Below the pieces are notes generated by a model, which made no database searches, was not told the DNA's origin, and worked only from the letters and a program-made list of their open reading frames with translations. This document shows positions 51,318 through 60,350 of a stretch of DNA of 64,000 bases, one piece after another. This stretch comes from Psococerastis gibbosa (lineage: Eukaryota; Arthropoda; Insecta; Psocodea; Psocidae), in contig OZ020489.1 in assembly GCA_963971405.1 (NCBI GenBank), positions 38,287,047 to 38,351,046 of the forward strand, written 5' to 3'. The translations under genes and the position numbers were made by a program. How positions within the stretch are numbered: the first letter of the stretch is position 1; every line of letters begins with the position of its first letter.

Positions 51318-51360
51318 TTTTGCTTTCCTATAATCATATGACATTATAGGAAGGATAGAC
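51318..51360 (+). mobile_element. Helentron-like 5' hairpin, variant subfamily
   Basis: GCTTTCCTATAATCATATGA then CATTATAGGAAGGATAGAC. CCTATAAT pairs with ATTATAGG. A second copy at 51645-51690 (GCTTTGCTATAATCATATGG, CGTTATAGGAAGGGTAGACA) flanks the family D SINE. Only the 5' terminus is recognisable in each. Confidence 0.45.
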
Positions 51361-51439
51361 AAATAAATAGGAGGATTACATATGTTTTCTGAAAATACAT
51401 GTACTGTGCAGTGCTTGTTATGCATAAAATGACCGTTCT

Positions 51440-51625
51440 CAATCGACTTCGATGGCAAGGTGGTAGCATGCTTGTACTTATGCGAGCATCTACGCGCCAT
51501 GCGATCGGAGACGTGTCGTAACTCAACGCGGGTACTAAATACTAACCCGCAGAGGCGATTGAAGAGGTAAATCGGATATATTGTTAGTATGCGATTAACC
51601 TTTTTAAAAAAAGAAAAAAAAGGAA
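51440..51625 (+). mobile_element. SINE-like family D, near-complete
   Basis: GACTTCGATGGCAAGGTGGT, AGCATGCTTGTACTTATGCG, CGCCATGCGATCGGAGACGT, GTCGTAACTCAACGCGGGTA, GCAGAGGCGATTGAAGAGGT, TGCGATTAACCTTTTT and an A-rich tail. With 61033-61225 it defines the family length of about 185-190 bp. Confidence 0.7.
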
Positions 51626-51802
51626 AAAATATTTGTAATTTTTTGCTTTGCTATAATCATATGGCGTTATAGGAAGGGTAGACAGATTTCAAGATTTCAT
51701 CGGAATTAAAAATTACATTGTATTGATACTGTTTTTCTCCACAATATGATCCTCCTAGTAGAAGGTTCTATAGCGGTATTAGCAAGATAATTTGAGATTC
51801 TT

Positions 51803-53020
51803 GCTTTCCAATGTATACGTAGTATAAGGAAAGCTTTGTGACGGTTAAAATTTTCGACTCCGAGATTTCAACGGGTTTACACGTTTTGAGATCCCAGGAA
51901 CACAAAAAAGTGTTTTTTACGAAATGTCTGTCGCTCTGTCTCTCCATCGATTTCCAAGCAAACTACTCTGTCGATTGTGATGAAATTTGGCACGTAGGTT
52001 CACAAAAATCATACCTCATACCTTTATTTTTGGGCTATCTCAATTTGGGGGAATTTTATTCTCAAAAAACTAAAAAAAAAACACGTCTAAATAACTTATT
52101 TCTCAAAATCGGCTCCAACGATTTCTTTTGAATTCACATATATTGCAGTCGTTGTTAATGTTAATAAAATGCGGTGGGTCGCTTGCCCCTTGAGAGTTTG
52201 CTTCTGGGGGTCAAAAATAAAAGTAACTCAATTTTCATGAAAAATGACTAAAAAATAATTTTTCTGTGGAACCTTTCTATCGATGATTTCTACCTTCAAA
52301 TATGTTTTAGGTGTTCAATAGAGTAACAAAACCAAACAGGTTCTTTTCCCAAAAAAATACTTGGTTCCGTGCAAAAAATTATTTTTGAAGAAATTATGGA
52401 AAATTCACGCTCGAATACATTGCGTGCCCTGTCATTATTACTACTGTTATACAATGTATTGGTCTGTTCGTTCCCGAATATGCAATCCCATCGATCAATT
52501 CAGTGATTCGGGACAGGGGATATCCAAGGCCGTAGATATAGGGGGTCTCCCGGGGGTCCGGAACCCCTCCCCCTGAAGTGTTTCCAGCTTACCTCACCTT
52601 CGGTGATGTCACATGGACTCCCCCCCCCCCCCTCCAAGGGATCCGAAATTTAACCATTGGGAAATTATATACTTTGAAATTACACATTATCTCTATCAAC
52701 GTTTTTTTAAAAAAAAATTTTACGTTTTTTAAGGGCGTTTGCAAGTTGATCATGCTTTTACACCCACCGCGTGTGTTTTTCCCCAGCAACCACTGCGGTC
52801 GTTTTGGGTGGCCATGTGCGGTGTTGAGCGAGTAGGTGACAGTCAAGCAGTATGTGCTTGACTGTGACCTCATCCCCGCAACTGCACAGCGATGGGGATC
52901 ACCTGCCATTAAGTGGCCATGGGTGAGCCTTGTGTGGCCAATTCTGAGCCGAGCCAACCAATCTCTATCTACTAATTTATAAATTGGAAAGCATGTTCAA
53001 GTAAACTCGGACCGGTTCTT
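51803..53020 (+). mobile_element. Helentron-like element containing a nested LINE fragment
   Basis: The 5' end GCTTTCCAATGTATACGTAG and 3' end GTAAACTCGGACCGGTTCTT are both recognisable. At 1218 bp it is longer than the usual ~830-870 bp because of a minus-strand LINE piece (52735-52965) and the CCCATCGATCAATTCAGTGA segment shared with 48585-48944. The junctions read T|GCTTTCC and GGTTCTT|TG, again T|T. TGTCTGTCGCTCTGTC is the microsatellite. Confidence 0.82.
52735..52965 (-). pseudogene. LINE C-terminal fragment nested in a Helentron
   Basis: Minus-strand translation gives MARLRIGHTRLTHGHLMAGD, the conserved RLRIGHT.LTH..L block seen at the end of Jockey/I/R1-type LINE proteins. The following zinc-knuckle region (CGDEV...H.LLDC) is frameshifted. 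No LINE tail or target duplication could be seen, so it may have been captured as DNA. Confidence 0.75.
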
Positions 53021-53129
53021 TGTAATGTAAGGGTGCTAGTAACGATTATTTTTATTTTATGGGTATAGGCGTATTGCGGGTATCAAAATTGCTCATCTGC
53101 CATCAGAAAGGTAGGGGTTGACATAGACA

Positions 53130-53510
53130 GAATATCGGTAGAGAGACGGCTCGAGCAACCGCAGCCCTGTTCATGGTTTGTTCAGAGCCCAAATGGCCAA
53201 ATTGAGGTCCTACCGTCTGCCGGCACTGCAATGAGGCCGAGGTAACCGATGATTGACCACTGTCCAGCCCTTTAGCGGGCGCGGTTGGACTGTATTGGGG
53301 CTGCCTACGTCGACCAGGTCGAACTGATTGACATGCCATTGAAGGACATGGTTCTCTTTGCTAGCAAGGTTAAGCTGCTGCTTCTCAACAGTTGTTTAAT
53401 TGGCAATGGTCATAGTTTGAATGATTGGGTTGTGGTCCCAATAATTATGTTGTTCGAAAGGTCCCAAGATCTATCTCAGCACGACTCTCTGAATAATAAT
53501 AATGACTACT
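53130..53510 (+). pseudogene. LINE C-terminal fragment with (AAT)n tail
   Basis: The plus-strand frame contains CRHCNEAEVTDD followed by a disrupted H...CPAL region, the C-terminal CCHC knuckle of LINE proteins, with stops after it. A short AATAATAATAAT tail closes it at about 53494-53506. Confidence 0.55.
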
Positions 53511-53540
53511 GTATGGCGAGTGAATGGCTTTTCAATTGAT

Positions 53541-53766
53541 AATTGAGGAGCTTGGTTACAAACGTGGCCAACTCCATTTCTTCACAAAATGACATTGCAG
53601 AAAATGTTAACGTGGATCTGCACATTGTAAAATAAAGTGAAAAAATCAGCCATATTGCGCATAGGAGCGCTGAGAAGTCTATGGTTAGTGACAAACTTAA
53701 CCAAATTTTCGACATAAAACCCGCACTCTTGAAAAATGTCCATGTTTGTAAACAATCTCCTCAATT
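53541..53766. mobile_element. Foldback MITE (AATTGAGGAG family), inverted copy
   Basis: AATTGAGGAGCTTGGTTACA, ACGTGGCCAACTCCATTTCT ... AAAAATGTCCATGTTTGTAA, ACAATCTCCTCAATT. The interior is the reverse complement of 45728-45980. 226 bp. Confidence 0.75.
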
Positions 53767-53779
53767 GTCTACGTAGAGA

Positions 53780-53990
53780 CGAAAACCTCCTAGTCAAAAG
53801 AGTAATGAACCGGGAGATGCAAAAAAGAAGAGCACCAGAGAGGCCGAAGTTACACTGGTAAGAAAGATCGCCGGAGATATGGGACGTTTGGGGCTCTCCA
53901 CCGAGGACGCACACAACAGGACTGTGTGAAAACGCTGTTGTCGTGCCGCCGTCCCTCCATGAGGATAAGGCGCGGTAAGTAAGTAATTGT
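53780..53990 (+). pseudogene. LINE C-terminal fragment
   Basis: One frame reads RKIAGDMGRLGLSTEDAHNR, then TV and a stop, then KRCCRAAVPP. The DM..LGLS.EDA.(D/N)R..W(K/R) pattern is the terminal block of many LINE proteins. It ends in TAAGTAAGTAA-like sequence, as does the fragment at 55971. Confidence 0.6.
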
Positions 53991-54480
53991 CTATCGTACC
54001 CAAAATTCACAAAATGAACAGTAAAGAAAATGTTCTTTCTTTCTTTCTGGCAAAAACCAATCTTAAAAACTAAATAATATATGGGAAAAAGTTGGGAATT
54101 CAATAACTATAATAGGGTAACCCAACCCTAGGGAAATCCTCGATGTAAATGCATAATCTCCCGTATTTCCATTTAGTGGCAAAGAACCGCGGACAATACC
54201 GCAAATAGAAAACTCGGGGAAAGTCGGAAAATCTCTGGGGACCAATGGTGTGTGGCTGTACTGGCTAGGTCGGCGATTCAGCGATTTCTGTTACTGTCAG
54301 GCCTTTTTTCGTAATGTTATGTGCTATTGTGTAAACCATTTGCATTCAAGTAGGTACGGGATATTCTAGGTTTAACCAGCGCTGAAGTTGCAATGGTAAG
54401 CGGGGCCTGGGCAAAGAGAAATGTCATTTTCTGGCATGATTATTTTAGGTAGATTTTATTTAAATGATTCACAGAATTTA
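53991..54480. other. Unassigned stretch
   Basis: No recognised repeat or gene. Confidence 0.3.
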
Positions 54481-54483
54481 GCA

Positions 54484-54562
54484 GCACCAGCTGGCCTACT
54501 ATGCCGTTTTAGTATTAGCTTATTATTGGGGTTAAAATGTGAACAAAACAAATTTGAATAGC
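54484..54562. mobile_element. Foldback family J fragment
   Basis: GGCCTACTATGCCGTTTTAG, TATTAGCTTATTATTGGGGT and TAAAATGTGAACAAAACAAA match 22340 and 62690. It adjoins repeat I (54565-54830). Confidence 0.5.
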
Positions 54563-54564
54563 GC

Positions 54565-54830
54565 CATAGAAATATATTCACTGGAACGGCGGGAACCATT
54601 ATATTCCTTACGGGGCACCCGTTAACCATACGTCAACTATCGGAGCTAAGTACTAACGTAAGAAATATCGAAGTCTTATACATTGCAGCATAGCAGAACG
54701 GATACCTGGATACGGTCAAAACTCTGTACTTAGCTTTTGCAGGCTATTTACACAGCGAAATTGCGTACTTATCTTGTGCAGGCTACGCTAACAGCCATAT
54801 TGATAACGGTCTACCACGCGATGGGCTGTG
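54565..54830 (-). repeat. Repeat I, minus-strand copy
   Basis: ATAGAAATATATTCACTGGA, ATTGCAGCATAGCAGAACGG, ATACCTGGAT, TCTTGTGCAGGCTACGCTAA and CCATATTGATAACGGTCTAC are the reverse complement of 34390-34665. Confidence 0.6.
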
Positions 54831-55078
54831 GTCATTTTATTAGGTAACAAAAAAAATTACCATGATGACAAAAATAGCTCAGTTAAGGGTACCTTAGGCC
54901 TAAGGGTTTTAACAATGATTTAATTAAATCGGTATTAAGAATTTAAATAGGACATGAGTATGTTTGGCGTATTTCTAAGGTTCCAAAGAATTTGCTGATA
55001 CCCCATAGCCTTTCTAAAGTTTGATGCACTCCAATTTTGGGTACAAAATCACTCAGCTGACGTAGCGGTATAATACAA

Positions 55079-55614
55079 CAGCCTGGTCATGGCGATTTTA
55101 ACACCGGGGTTAATATAATACCATGTCACGTGATGGTGTTAACTCAATTGTTTAAAATAAATGAACAGCAAATTTCTGAATTTTTTATATTGTGATGTTG
55201 GCAATACTGAAGAACTGAACTGATGCGACGCTGCCTTTGCAAATATAAATAGAAAATATAAACACATATCGCCCTAGAAATAAACAAGTTGTAATTTTGA
55301 ATTAATATATTAAGAATTACAATATAAATAATATGTCTAAATCTAAGGTAGACAAAATTAAGAAACTCACCAAAAATATAGCCGAAGATCATTCAATTGT
55401 TTAAATAGACACAATTTGAATTTTTCGCGCTTGGCACTCTTGGGACGATTATACCAACACCAAAAATTAAAAAGATCTGAAATTTGCTGTTCATTTATTT
55501 TAAACACAAAGCTTCCCTTATACTACGTATAAATTGGAAAGCAACAATTCAATTAATACCATCACGTGACATGGATTTATATTAAGTTAATATTAAATCG
55601 CCATGATCAGGCTG
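55079..55614. mobile_element. Large foldback (CAGCCTGATCATGG family)
   Basis: 536-bp palindrome. Left CAGCCTGGTCATGGCGATTT ... right AAATCGCCATGATCAGGCTG; the pairing continues through CCATGTCACGTGATGG/CCATCACGTGACATGG and TTTAAAATAAATGAACAGCA/GCTGTTCATTTATTTTAAAC. The right arm is interrupted by a 38-bp Helentron terminus (55505-55542). No target duplication could be recognised. Related smaller palindromes lie at 63370-63540 and 63570-64000. Confidence 0.75.
55505..55542 (-). mobile_element. Solo 38-bp Helentron 5' terminus
   Basis: On the minus strand exactly the first 38 bp of the Helentron family: GCTTTCCAATTTATACGTAG, TATAAGGGAAGCTTTGTG. It interrupts a palindrome arm; the other arm shows the uninterrupted sequence (CAATTGTTTAAAATAAATG). 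Nothing else of the element is present. Confidence 0.75.
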
Positions 55615-55970
55615 CCGGTGGGGTTGCAATGAATGACACCAGTACGCGAAATTCCACAGTTGCATGCCTCTGAACCCCAAAACACCCCGCAGCTGACAAG
55701 TTAAAATAATTAACGGAGATTAATTATTTAATTTTTGCATACGGATTACTGGAAAAGCAAACGATCCACATTGACTGTTATCGCCGTGATACAGTGAGGA
55801 CTTATGTTTGATGCACAACAGTATACCAGCTTAATTAATTTTTTAATTAGGCGTGTATTCCACTGGTTAATACTCCGACATTTGTGATTAAAAAAAAAGT
55901 CTGCTACCACATTATAACTTAACCTCTCCCCGCATGACCAACTTCCACCTGTTAAGGAATTGTTTAAAAT

Positions 55971-56126
55971 GACACCCTCTGCGCATGCGGCCAGCGCCAA
56001 GATTTAGAACATCTGTTCCTGTGCAGCCTTTGCCCCCACCGCTGCACACCTGAAGACCTGTGGGAGGCCAATGTGGAGGCTATGAATTTCGCCCAGTTTT
56101 GGACGCGCTTGGACACGAAAAAGTAA
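55971..56126 (+). pseudogene. LINE C-terminus
   Basis: An in-frame peptide runs from DTLCACGQRQDLEHLFLCSL through CPHRCTPEDLWEANVEAMNF to AQFWTRLDTKK and a stop. C.CG..QD..HL..C....CT.EDL...A...FW is the C-terminal knuckle and tail of a LINE protein. The frame is intact over 51 codons. It is a different family from the RLRIGHT and CTYCG types in this window. Confidence 0.7.
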
Positions 56127-56481
56127 GTAAGGAATTGTTTTAATACTTTTTTTATGGTCTGTAGACCTTACATTTTTTTCTAAATTTTTTGACACGTCCT
56201 TAGGCCTAAAAAACTTGTCCTCATATGAGGACAGAATGCATCAATGGTTATCCTAACCTGTCCTCACATGATTATATAATTAAACAAGGTACAAGTTATT
56301 ATCATGAAAATACTGTACATTTCAATACAATTTATTACAGAAAGATTAAAACAATGGCAGGAATAGAATTTTATGTATATAAAAAAAATGTACTGACATT
56401 TTGAAATATAATTGTCATTTTGTTTACTTGTTTACCTGCAATACAATCGTTTTTCATTCTATCATTCATTAATTTTTTATG

Positions 56482-56690
56482 TTAGGAAATCATGCATTCA
56501 GGACAGACGGGTTCTTGGCACTTTCCACACCTGTATCTTGTTTTACTTTTGCAAGATAACGCATGGCACCTAGACGCATTCTTGGCATTATTCAGCTTCT
56601 CAGGTTAATGGTCTTTCCCATCATATTTGATTTCTACAGGAACTTTTGCCAACAGCACTGTCTTGGTCTTTTTGTTGGGAACTAAACAAT
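56482..56690 (-). pseudogene. piggyBac transposase C-terminus
   Basis: Minus-strand frame: VPNKKTKTVLLAKVPVEIKY, then DGKDH and an in-frame TAA, PEKLNNAKNASRCHALSCKS, KTRYRCGKCQEPVCPECMIS, stop. The C..C....TRY.C.KC..P.C.EC pattern is the C-terminal zinc-binding domain of piggyBac-type transposases, preceded as usual by a V(P)VE..YDG..H segment. Only the last ~66 residues are here, with one stop, so it is dead. No piggyBac end (TTAA-flanked repeat) was identified. Confidence 0.75.
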
Positions 56691-56756
56691 GGGTTAGTTA
56701 GTTAGTTAGTAGTAGTATGGTTGGACACAGTCCCAGGCCACGGTGTGGGCCCATAG

Positions 56757-56945
56757 GACAGTGGATCTCCTGATTATAGTGGATTCCGAACCACTTGGGA
56801 AACACAGTCAAGTCACACGATTAGTTAGGAGGTGACCAGGACAAGTCCTACCATGTTTCCCTACCGAGTTATTTGCATCTTTGAACCTGCTCTGGTCCGC
56901 TGGATTCAACTTGGTAAGGCGGCCGGCTGGACAATGGGTACACTA
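56757..56945 (-). mobile_element. tRNA-like SINE (family B), 5' part
   Basis: GATCTCCTGATTATAGTGGA, TTCCGAACCACTTGGGAAAC, TTAGGAGGTGACCAGGACAA, CTACCATGTTTCCCTACCG and CTGGATTCAACTTGGTAAGG. The 3' (AAC) side is missing. Confidence 0.65.
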
Positions 56946-57320
56946 GGGTCGTCCTCCCTTTGCATCCACGGTCCTTAGGGTAATTAGGCTATTGGCCACA
57001 CTGGATTTTATTTATGATAGATAAGTTAAGTATCTACATAATAGTCTCCTTAAACAAAAATCTAAACTTTTTTAATCACAAATGACGGAATATTGACCAG
57101 TGTCACACACGCCTTATCAAATTTAGAATTATTTTACAGTTGAAATTTGTTTTACCATGTTTATTGCAAAATTGACACAACCCGTGTTTATCCATCATTA
57201 ATTTATTTCTCGTCAAAAAACAGAAACGATTTCTCTGCCCCTTTTTAAAATCTGCCACTCTGCAGTCTGCACCATGGCTCGTCAGGCCCAACTGTACGCC
57301 ACTGGTTACGAAAGGTCTCC
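56946..57320. other. Unassigned stretch
   Basis: Minus-strand frame 57103-57291 shows KRNKLMMDKHGLCQFCNKHG-like cysteine spacing after correction, but no family can be assigned. It may be an upstream part of another transposase remnant. Confidence 0.25.
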
Positions 57321-57324
57321 AAGC

Positions 57325-57378
57325 ACATGGTGTGTAGAGGCTCGAGCAAGTACGAGCACGCTACTGACTATGCCAGAC
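57325..57378 (-). mobile_element. SINE-like family D scrap
   Basis: GTGTAGAGGCTCGAGCAAGT, ACGAGCACGCTACTGAC corresponds to the 5' third of family D on the minus strand. Confidence 0.5.
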
Positions 57379-57404
57379 AAGACATCTCTTATGATCAATT
57401 TGAT

Positions 57405-57615
57405 CATGTAACTGCAAAGGCTTTCATGGCCGGAGTCAAATGAAGAGCCAGTAGAATCCGGGCTGATGGGCCGTGGTTGAATTGAAAGTGAATTTTCAAA
57501 CGTTTCGTCAACATCTTCGCCACTGAAGATGTCGACCGCAGATGTTGACGAAACGTTTGGAAGTTCTCTTTCAATTCGACCACGGCCCATCAGCCCGGAT
57601 TCTACTGGTTCTTAA
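57405..57615 (+). mobile_element. Hammerhead-like palindromic element (family C), full copy
   Basis: ATGTAACTGCAAAGGCTTTC leader, arm AGTAGAATCCGGGCTGATGG...GAATTGAAAGTGAATTTTCA, then a second core-half on the minus strand (CGTTTCGTCAACATCTTC) facing the plus-strand core CTGAAGATG...GACGAAACG, and the right arm through CCCGGATTCTACTGGTTCTT. It is more compact than 11823-12061. The inverted arms make it a tail-to-tail dimer, an arrangement also described for Penelope-like termini. Confidence 0.7.
57517..57565 (+). ncRNA. Hammerhead ribozyme-like motif
   Basis: GCCA then CTGAAGA, T, GTCGAC-CGCAGAT-GTTGAC, GAAACGT, T, TGGAAG. Core and stem II are identical to 30455-30499; stem I has three direct pairs (CCA/TGG). 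Confidence 0.5.
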
Positions 57616-57754
57616 ATTTCATCATGTTGTACCGAATAAAAGAAATACTACACTATAAATACACTTACCTAATCACATGGCCGCTCTCTCTTTCTGTCTT
57701 TCTGTCTGTCTGTCTGTCTATCTGTCCCTCTCTCAAGTCAATCGTCAGAAGTCG

Positions 57755-57838
57755 TCTAAGGCACTTATTCCACCTACGTCAATAGTCAATGGTAAATGTG
57801 GTATTGACTATTGACGTAGGTGGGATAAGTGCCTTAGA
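57755..57838. mobile_element. Near-perfect 84-bp hairpin MITE
   Basis: TCTAAGGCACTTATTCCACC... pairs with ...GGTGGGATAAGTGCCTTAGA over about 36 bp with one wobble, around a 12-base loop (57791-57802). The end AAGGCAC..TTCCACC resembles the TTCCACCGAC foldbacks. TA sits inside both ends and could be the target duplication. As transcribed it would be a good Dicer substrate, but nothing shows it is a miRNA gene. Confidence 0.75.
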
Positions 57839-57928
57839 ATTGTCCTCTAAGTCACTGTTACAAATATTTTATCAGTTCAGAGGCCCTACCCATCAGTGAG
57901 TTATAAGTCATGTAATAGCAGGCCATAG

Positions 57929-58108
57929 CACGGCCGTAGCCAAGGGGGGGGGGGGGGGGGGTTCATGGGTTCAACCCCCCCCCCCCCCGAAATTAAATGC
58001 CTTGATACTACATAGAATCGGATTTTGAGAGGAAAAATAAAAATCACTATGTAATATCCAGTAAAATTTCTACCCCCCCCCCCGAAAAAAATTTTGGCTA
58101 CAGCCTTA
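57929..58108. mobile_element. hAT-type MITE (GGCCGTAGCC family)
   Basis: Left end CACGGCCGTAGCCAAGGGGG, right end TTTTGGCTACAGCCTTA, flanks GGCCATAG (57921-57928) and GGCCATTG (58109-58116), 7/8. It has an 18-base G run and facing C runs. It is close to 32522-32699 throughout, including TAGAATCGGATTTTGAGAGG. Confidence 0.87.
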
Positions 58109-58189
58109 GGCCATTGGTACATTGGTACAAATATATACAGTATTACCTTTTGACTTCGCTGTCAAGAACGAATCATAGCACAACATATT

Positions 58190-58425
58190 TTCAATGGTTT
58201 TCGCGGCCGAAGTTACGTGATGAAGCATTAAAATCCGGGATGATAGGCCGTGGTCGTTCTGAACGCGTACTTCCAATCGTTTCGTCAACATCTGCGGTCG
58301 ACATCATTAGTGGAACTGCGTAGACTTCTATGACTGCCTCTCAGCAGCAACTCAGTTAGAAGTACGCTTTCTGTACGACCGCGGCCTATCATCCCGGATC
58401 CTACTGCTTCGTCATGTCAGCACAA
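58190..58425 (-). mobile_element. Hammerhead-like palindromic element (family C), decayed
   Basis: GGTTTTCGCGGCCGAAGTTA leader, arm AAAATCCGGGATGATAGGCC, core on the minus strand, CTGCGTAGACTTCTATGACT spacer, and the second arm GCGGCCTATCATCCCGGATC. The arm sequence differs from the other copies at matching positions on both sides (GATGATAGGCC/GGCCTATCATC), so the palindrome is a conserved subfamily trait. In the core CUGA has become CTAA, so the ribozyme should be dead. Confidence 0.65.
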
Positions 58426-58925
58426 CACTTTGGAAGGACAATTTCAGGTCCCCCAGGGCCCAGATTCTACGGTATCGGTTATCAGTTGAGTCTAGGTCAG
58501 CGATTTGCTCCTTTACCAGATCATTCTTCTAGAATGAGCCATTTGTATTCAAGTAGGTAGTCTAGAAACTGCTTACGAAATAAAATGCAAATTGTATAAA
58601 TAAGAGTTTGAAAATATTCTGAGAGTTTATTGGAAAATAGATTGAAGACGGCATTAGGGTTTAAATGTAAAATGTATCGCATTTATTACATTCAAATGTG
58701 CTTTGCACCGCGCTTATGCCAAGTTTCCTCAGTCCAAAAGCGTGGGAAATGTTCAGAGGCCAGAGCTGCCTATGATTGGGCAGAAGAGAAACATGGGCAT
58801 GTTTTATTTAATAAAAAATATATTTTGATTAGATTTTAATAATTTGGGGAGGTTTAGGACAACCTGCATTAATTTCATGGTTTGGTGTGTAATGGGATGA
58901 ATGAGTGAGACGAGTGAGTGCCTGT

Positions 58926-58974
58926 CGACCGCAGATATTGTCGTTGACGAATCGTTTGGAAGTTCACTTTCATA
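58926..58974 (+). mobile_element. Family C fragment split by a SINE, left part
   Basis: GTCGACCGCAGATATTGTCG, TTGACGAATCGTTTGGAAGT, TCACTTTCAT; it continues at 59131 with TCGACCACGGCCCATCAGCC and CGGATTCTACTGGTTCCTC. The core CTGA is missing. Confidence 0.6.
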
Positions 58975-59130
58975 TTAACGTGCTTGCACTTGTGCGAGTC
59001 TTTACACACCTTGCAATCGGAGACGTGTCGTACTCATCACGGGTAATAACCTACAGAGGCGACTGAAAAGGTCAATCGGATACATTCACTAAAATTGTTT
59101 GTATGCGATTAATCTTAAAAAAAATAAAAA
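58975..59130 (+). mobile_element. SINE-like family D inserted in family C
   Basis: AACGTGCTTGCACTTGTGCG, AGTCTTTACACACCTTGCAA, TCGGAGACGTGTCGTACTCA, TACAGAGGCGACTGAAAAGG, TCAATCGGATACATTCACTA, AAATTGTTTGTATGCGATTA and an A-rich tail. 5'-truncated. Its AAATTGTTTGTATGCG is the empty-site reference for the Helentron at 7125. Confidence 0.75.
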
Positions 59131-59172
59131 ATCGACCACGGCCCATCAGCCCGGATTCTACTGGTTCCTCAT
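59131..59172 (+). mobile_element. Family C fragment, right part after the SINE
   Basis: TCGACCACGGCCCATCAGCC then CGGATTCTACTGGTTCCTC; outer arm of the element begun at 58926. Confidence 0.6.
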
Positions 59173-59772
59173 TTTCTTCTTTTGTTTGCATTGCAGGAAA
59201 TTTTATAGTTTCCCAACACCAGGGCAAAAGAACGCCCCGCACAGAAAAGACCGTGTTTTTCGCTTATACTTCTTCAGTCCGCTATCTATTCAGTCGCCAA
59301 GTACTGACCTGGGATTTTCGCATCTTTGCCTTGGAGACCATAAGGCATTACAGTACTCAGCTACTTTGAAGTACTCATTAAAATATTCCTACACTATCCC
59401 ATTTTAAAGTTTAGGCAACTTCTACTTTATGTATTAGTGTTTGGCTCTTTACCAGAAACGGACCCTTGAACTATACGCAATGGGTATTTCTCATCTCAAA
59501 CATGGAATGGGCGAGAGAAACGTGTTAACCTTTTCTCTTTTTAACCAGTTAATTGCGAAAATTTCTCCAAACTTTACCCAATTTCCCTTTCCAACTACCG
59601 GTACGTAAATTTACTCCGCTAATGTGGAAGCGATGGTAGGACCATTTGCATTTGCTCATCTTATACCAGGGCCGTACCAGAAGTCTTTCAAAAGTATGTA
59701 CTGAAGACTGTAAAATGAAAGTTTATTATCAGCCATTATTGATTCATAGAGTGATAACGGAAGAGAGTTGGG
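59173..59772. other. Unassigned stretch
   Basis: No gene or repeat family recognised. Two overlapping frames (59099-59407, 59103-59369) begin inside the SINE tail and are not credible genes. Confidence 0.3.
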
Positions 59773-59780
59773 TACATTGT

Positions 59781-59995
59781 CAGGACATGTAGCTTAGTGG
59801 TATGGACTCTGGCTTTCACCCGAAAGGTTGTTGGTTCGAGTCCCACACTGGCTACATTTTCTGGCCATGCTTCGGAGGGCATGTAAAGCAGGCGGTCCCG
59901 GGCCTTCCTAGTTGAGTGTAAGATAGGGCTTTATAGCCCTAGGTTGGCTTAGTAATAGAAACAATAAAAAGTCCTTATTTATTTATTTATTTATT
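59781..59995 (+). mobile_element. tRNA-derived SINE (family S), full length with target duplication
   Basis: CAGGACATGTAGCTTAGTGG (A box region), GGTTCGAGTCCCACACTGGC (box B), CATGCTTCGGAGGGCATGTA, GGCGGTCCCGGGCCTTCCTA, GATAGGGCTTTATAGCCCTA and a TCCTTATTTATTTATTTATT tail. TACATTGT flanks both sides (59773-59780 and 59996-60003). The least mutated S copy here, so probably the youngest. Confidence 0.9.
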
Positions 59996-60159
59996 TACAT
60001 TGTAGACCGTTTTTTCTCGGCAACAAAATTCTGACCCTACGCAGCCTTTACATCCTAAGGTTTGTTATCCTCTCGAGGAGGTACAATACTAACTCAAACT
60101 TTTTCTCGCGAGAAAATTCAAGATATGGCTGAAGGCTAGTACTAGAGCCGCATCGGCTT

Positions 60160-60342
60160 CAATGGCGGATCCACAGGGGGGTCATGACCCCCCCCCCCCC
60201 TAAATGAGTAAATTCATAAGATACCTGGTTAAAAAAATAATAATAATACTAAAACTCAACTTTTTATCAAATAAATTACCTTTTAAACTTACAAAAAACT
60301 TGTGACCCCCCCCCCCTAAATTTTCAGCTGGATCCGCCCTCG
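60160..60342. mobile_element. hAT-type MITE, perfect 8-bp duplication
   Basis: Left end CAATGGCGGATCCACAGGGG, right end CAGCTGGATCCGCCCTCG, ATCGGCTT at 60152-60159 and 60343-60350. Same subfamily as 1186-1371. C runs at both ends of the interior; the left G run is short here. Confidence 0.92.
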
Positions 60343-60350
60343 ATCGGCTT

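Noticed and set aside
57306..57590. Recurrent peptide with DETFGSSLSIRPRPISPDS-like sequence (also 11884-12069)
   Set aside because: It is the translation of the hammerhead-like palindromic repeat, so its conservation reflects the DNA repeat and not a protein.
59099..59407. 102-codon frame starting in a SINE tail
   Set aside because: The start lies in the SINE/palindrome junction, a second frame overlaps it, and no domain is seen.
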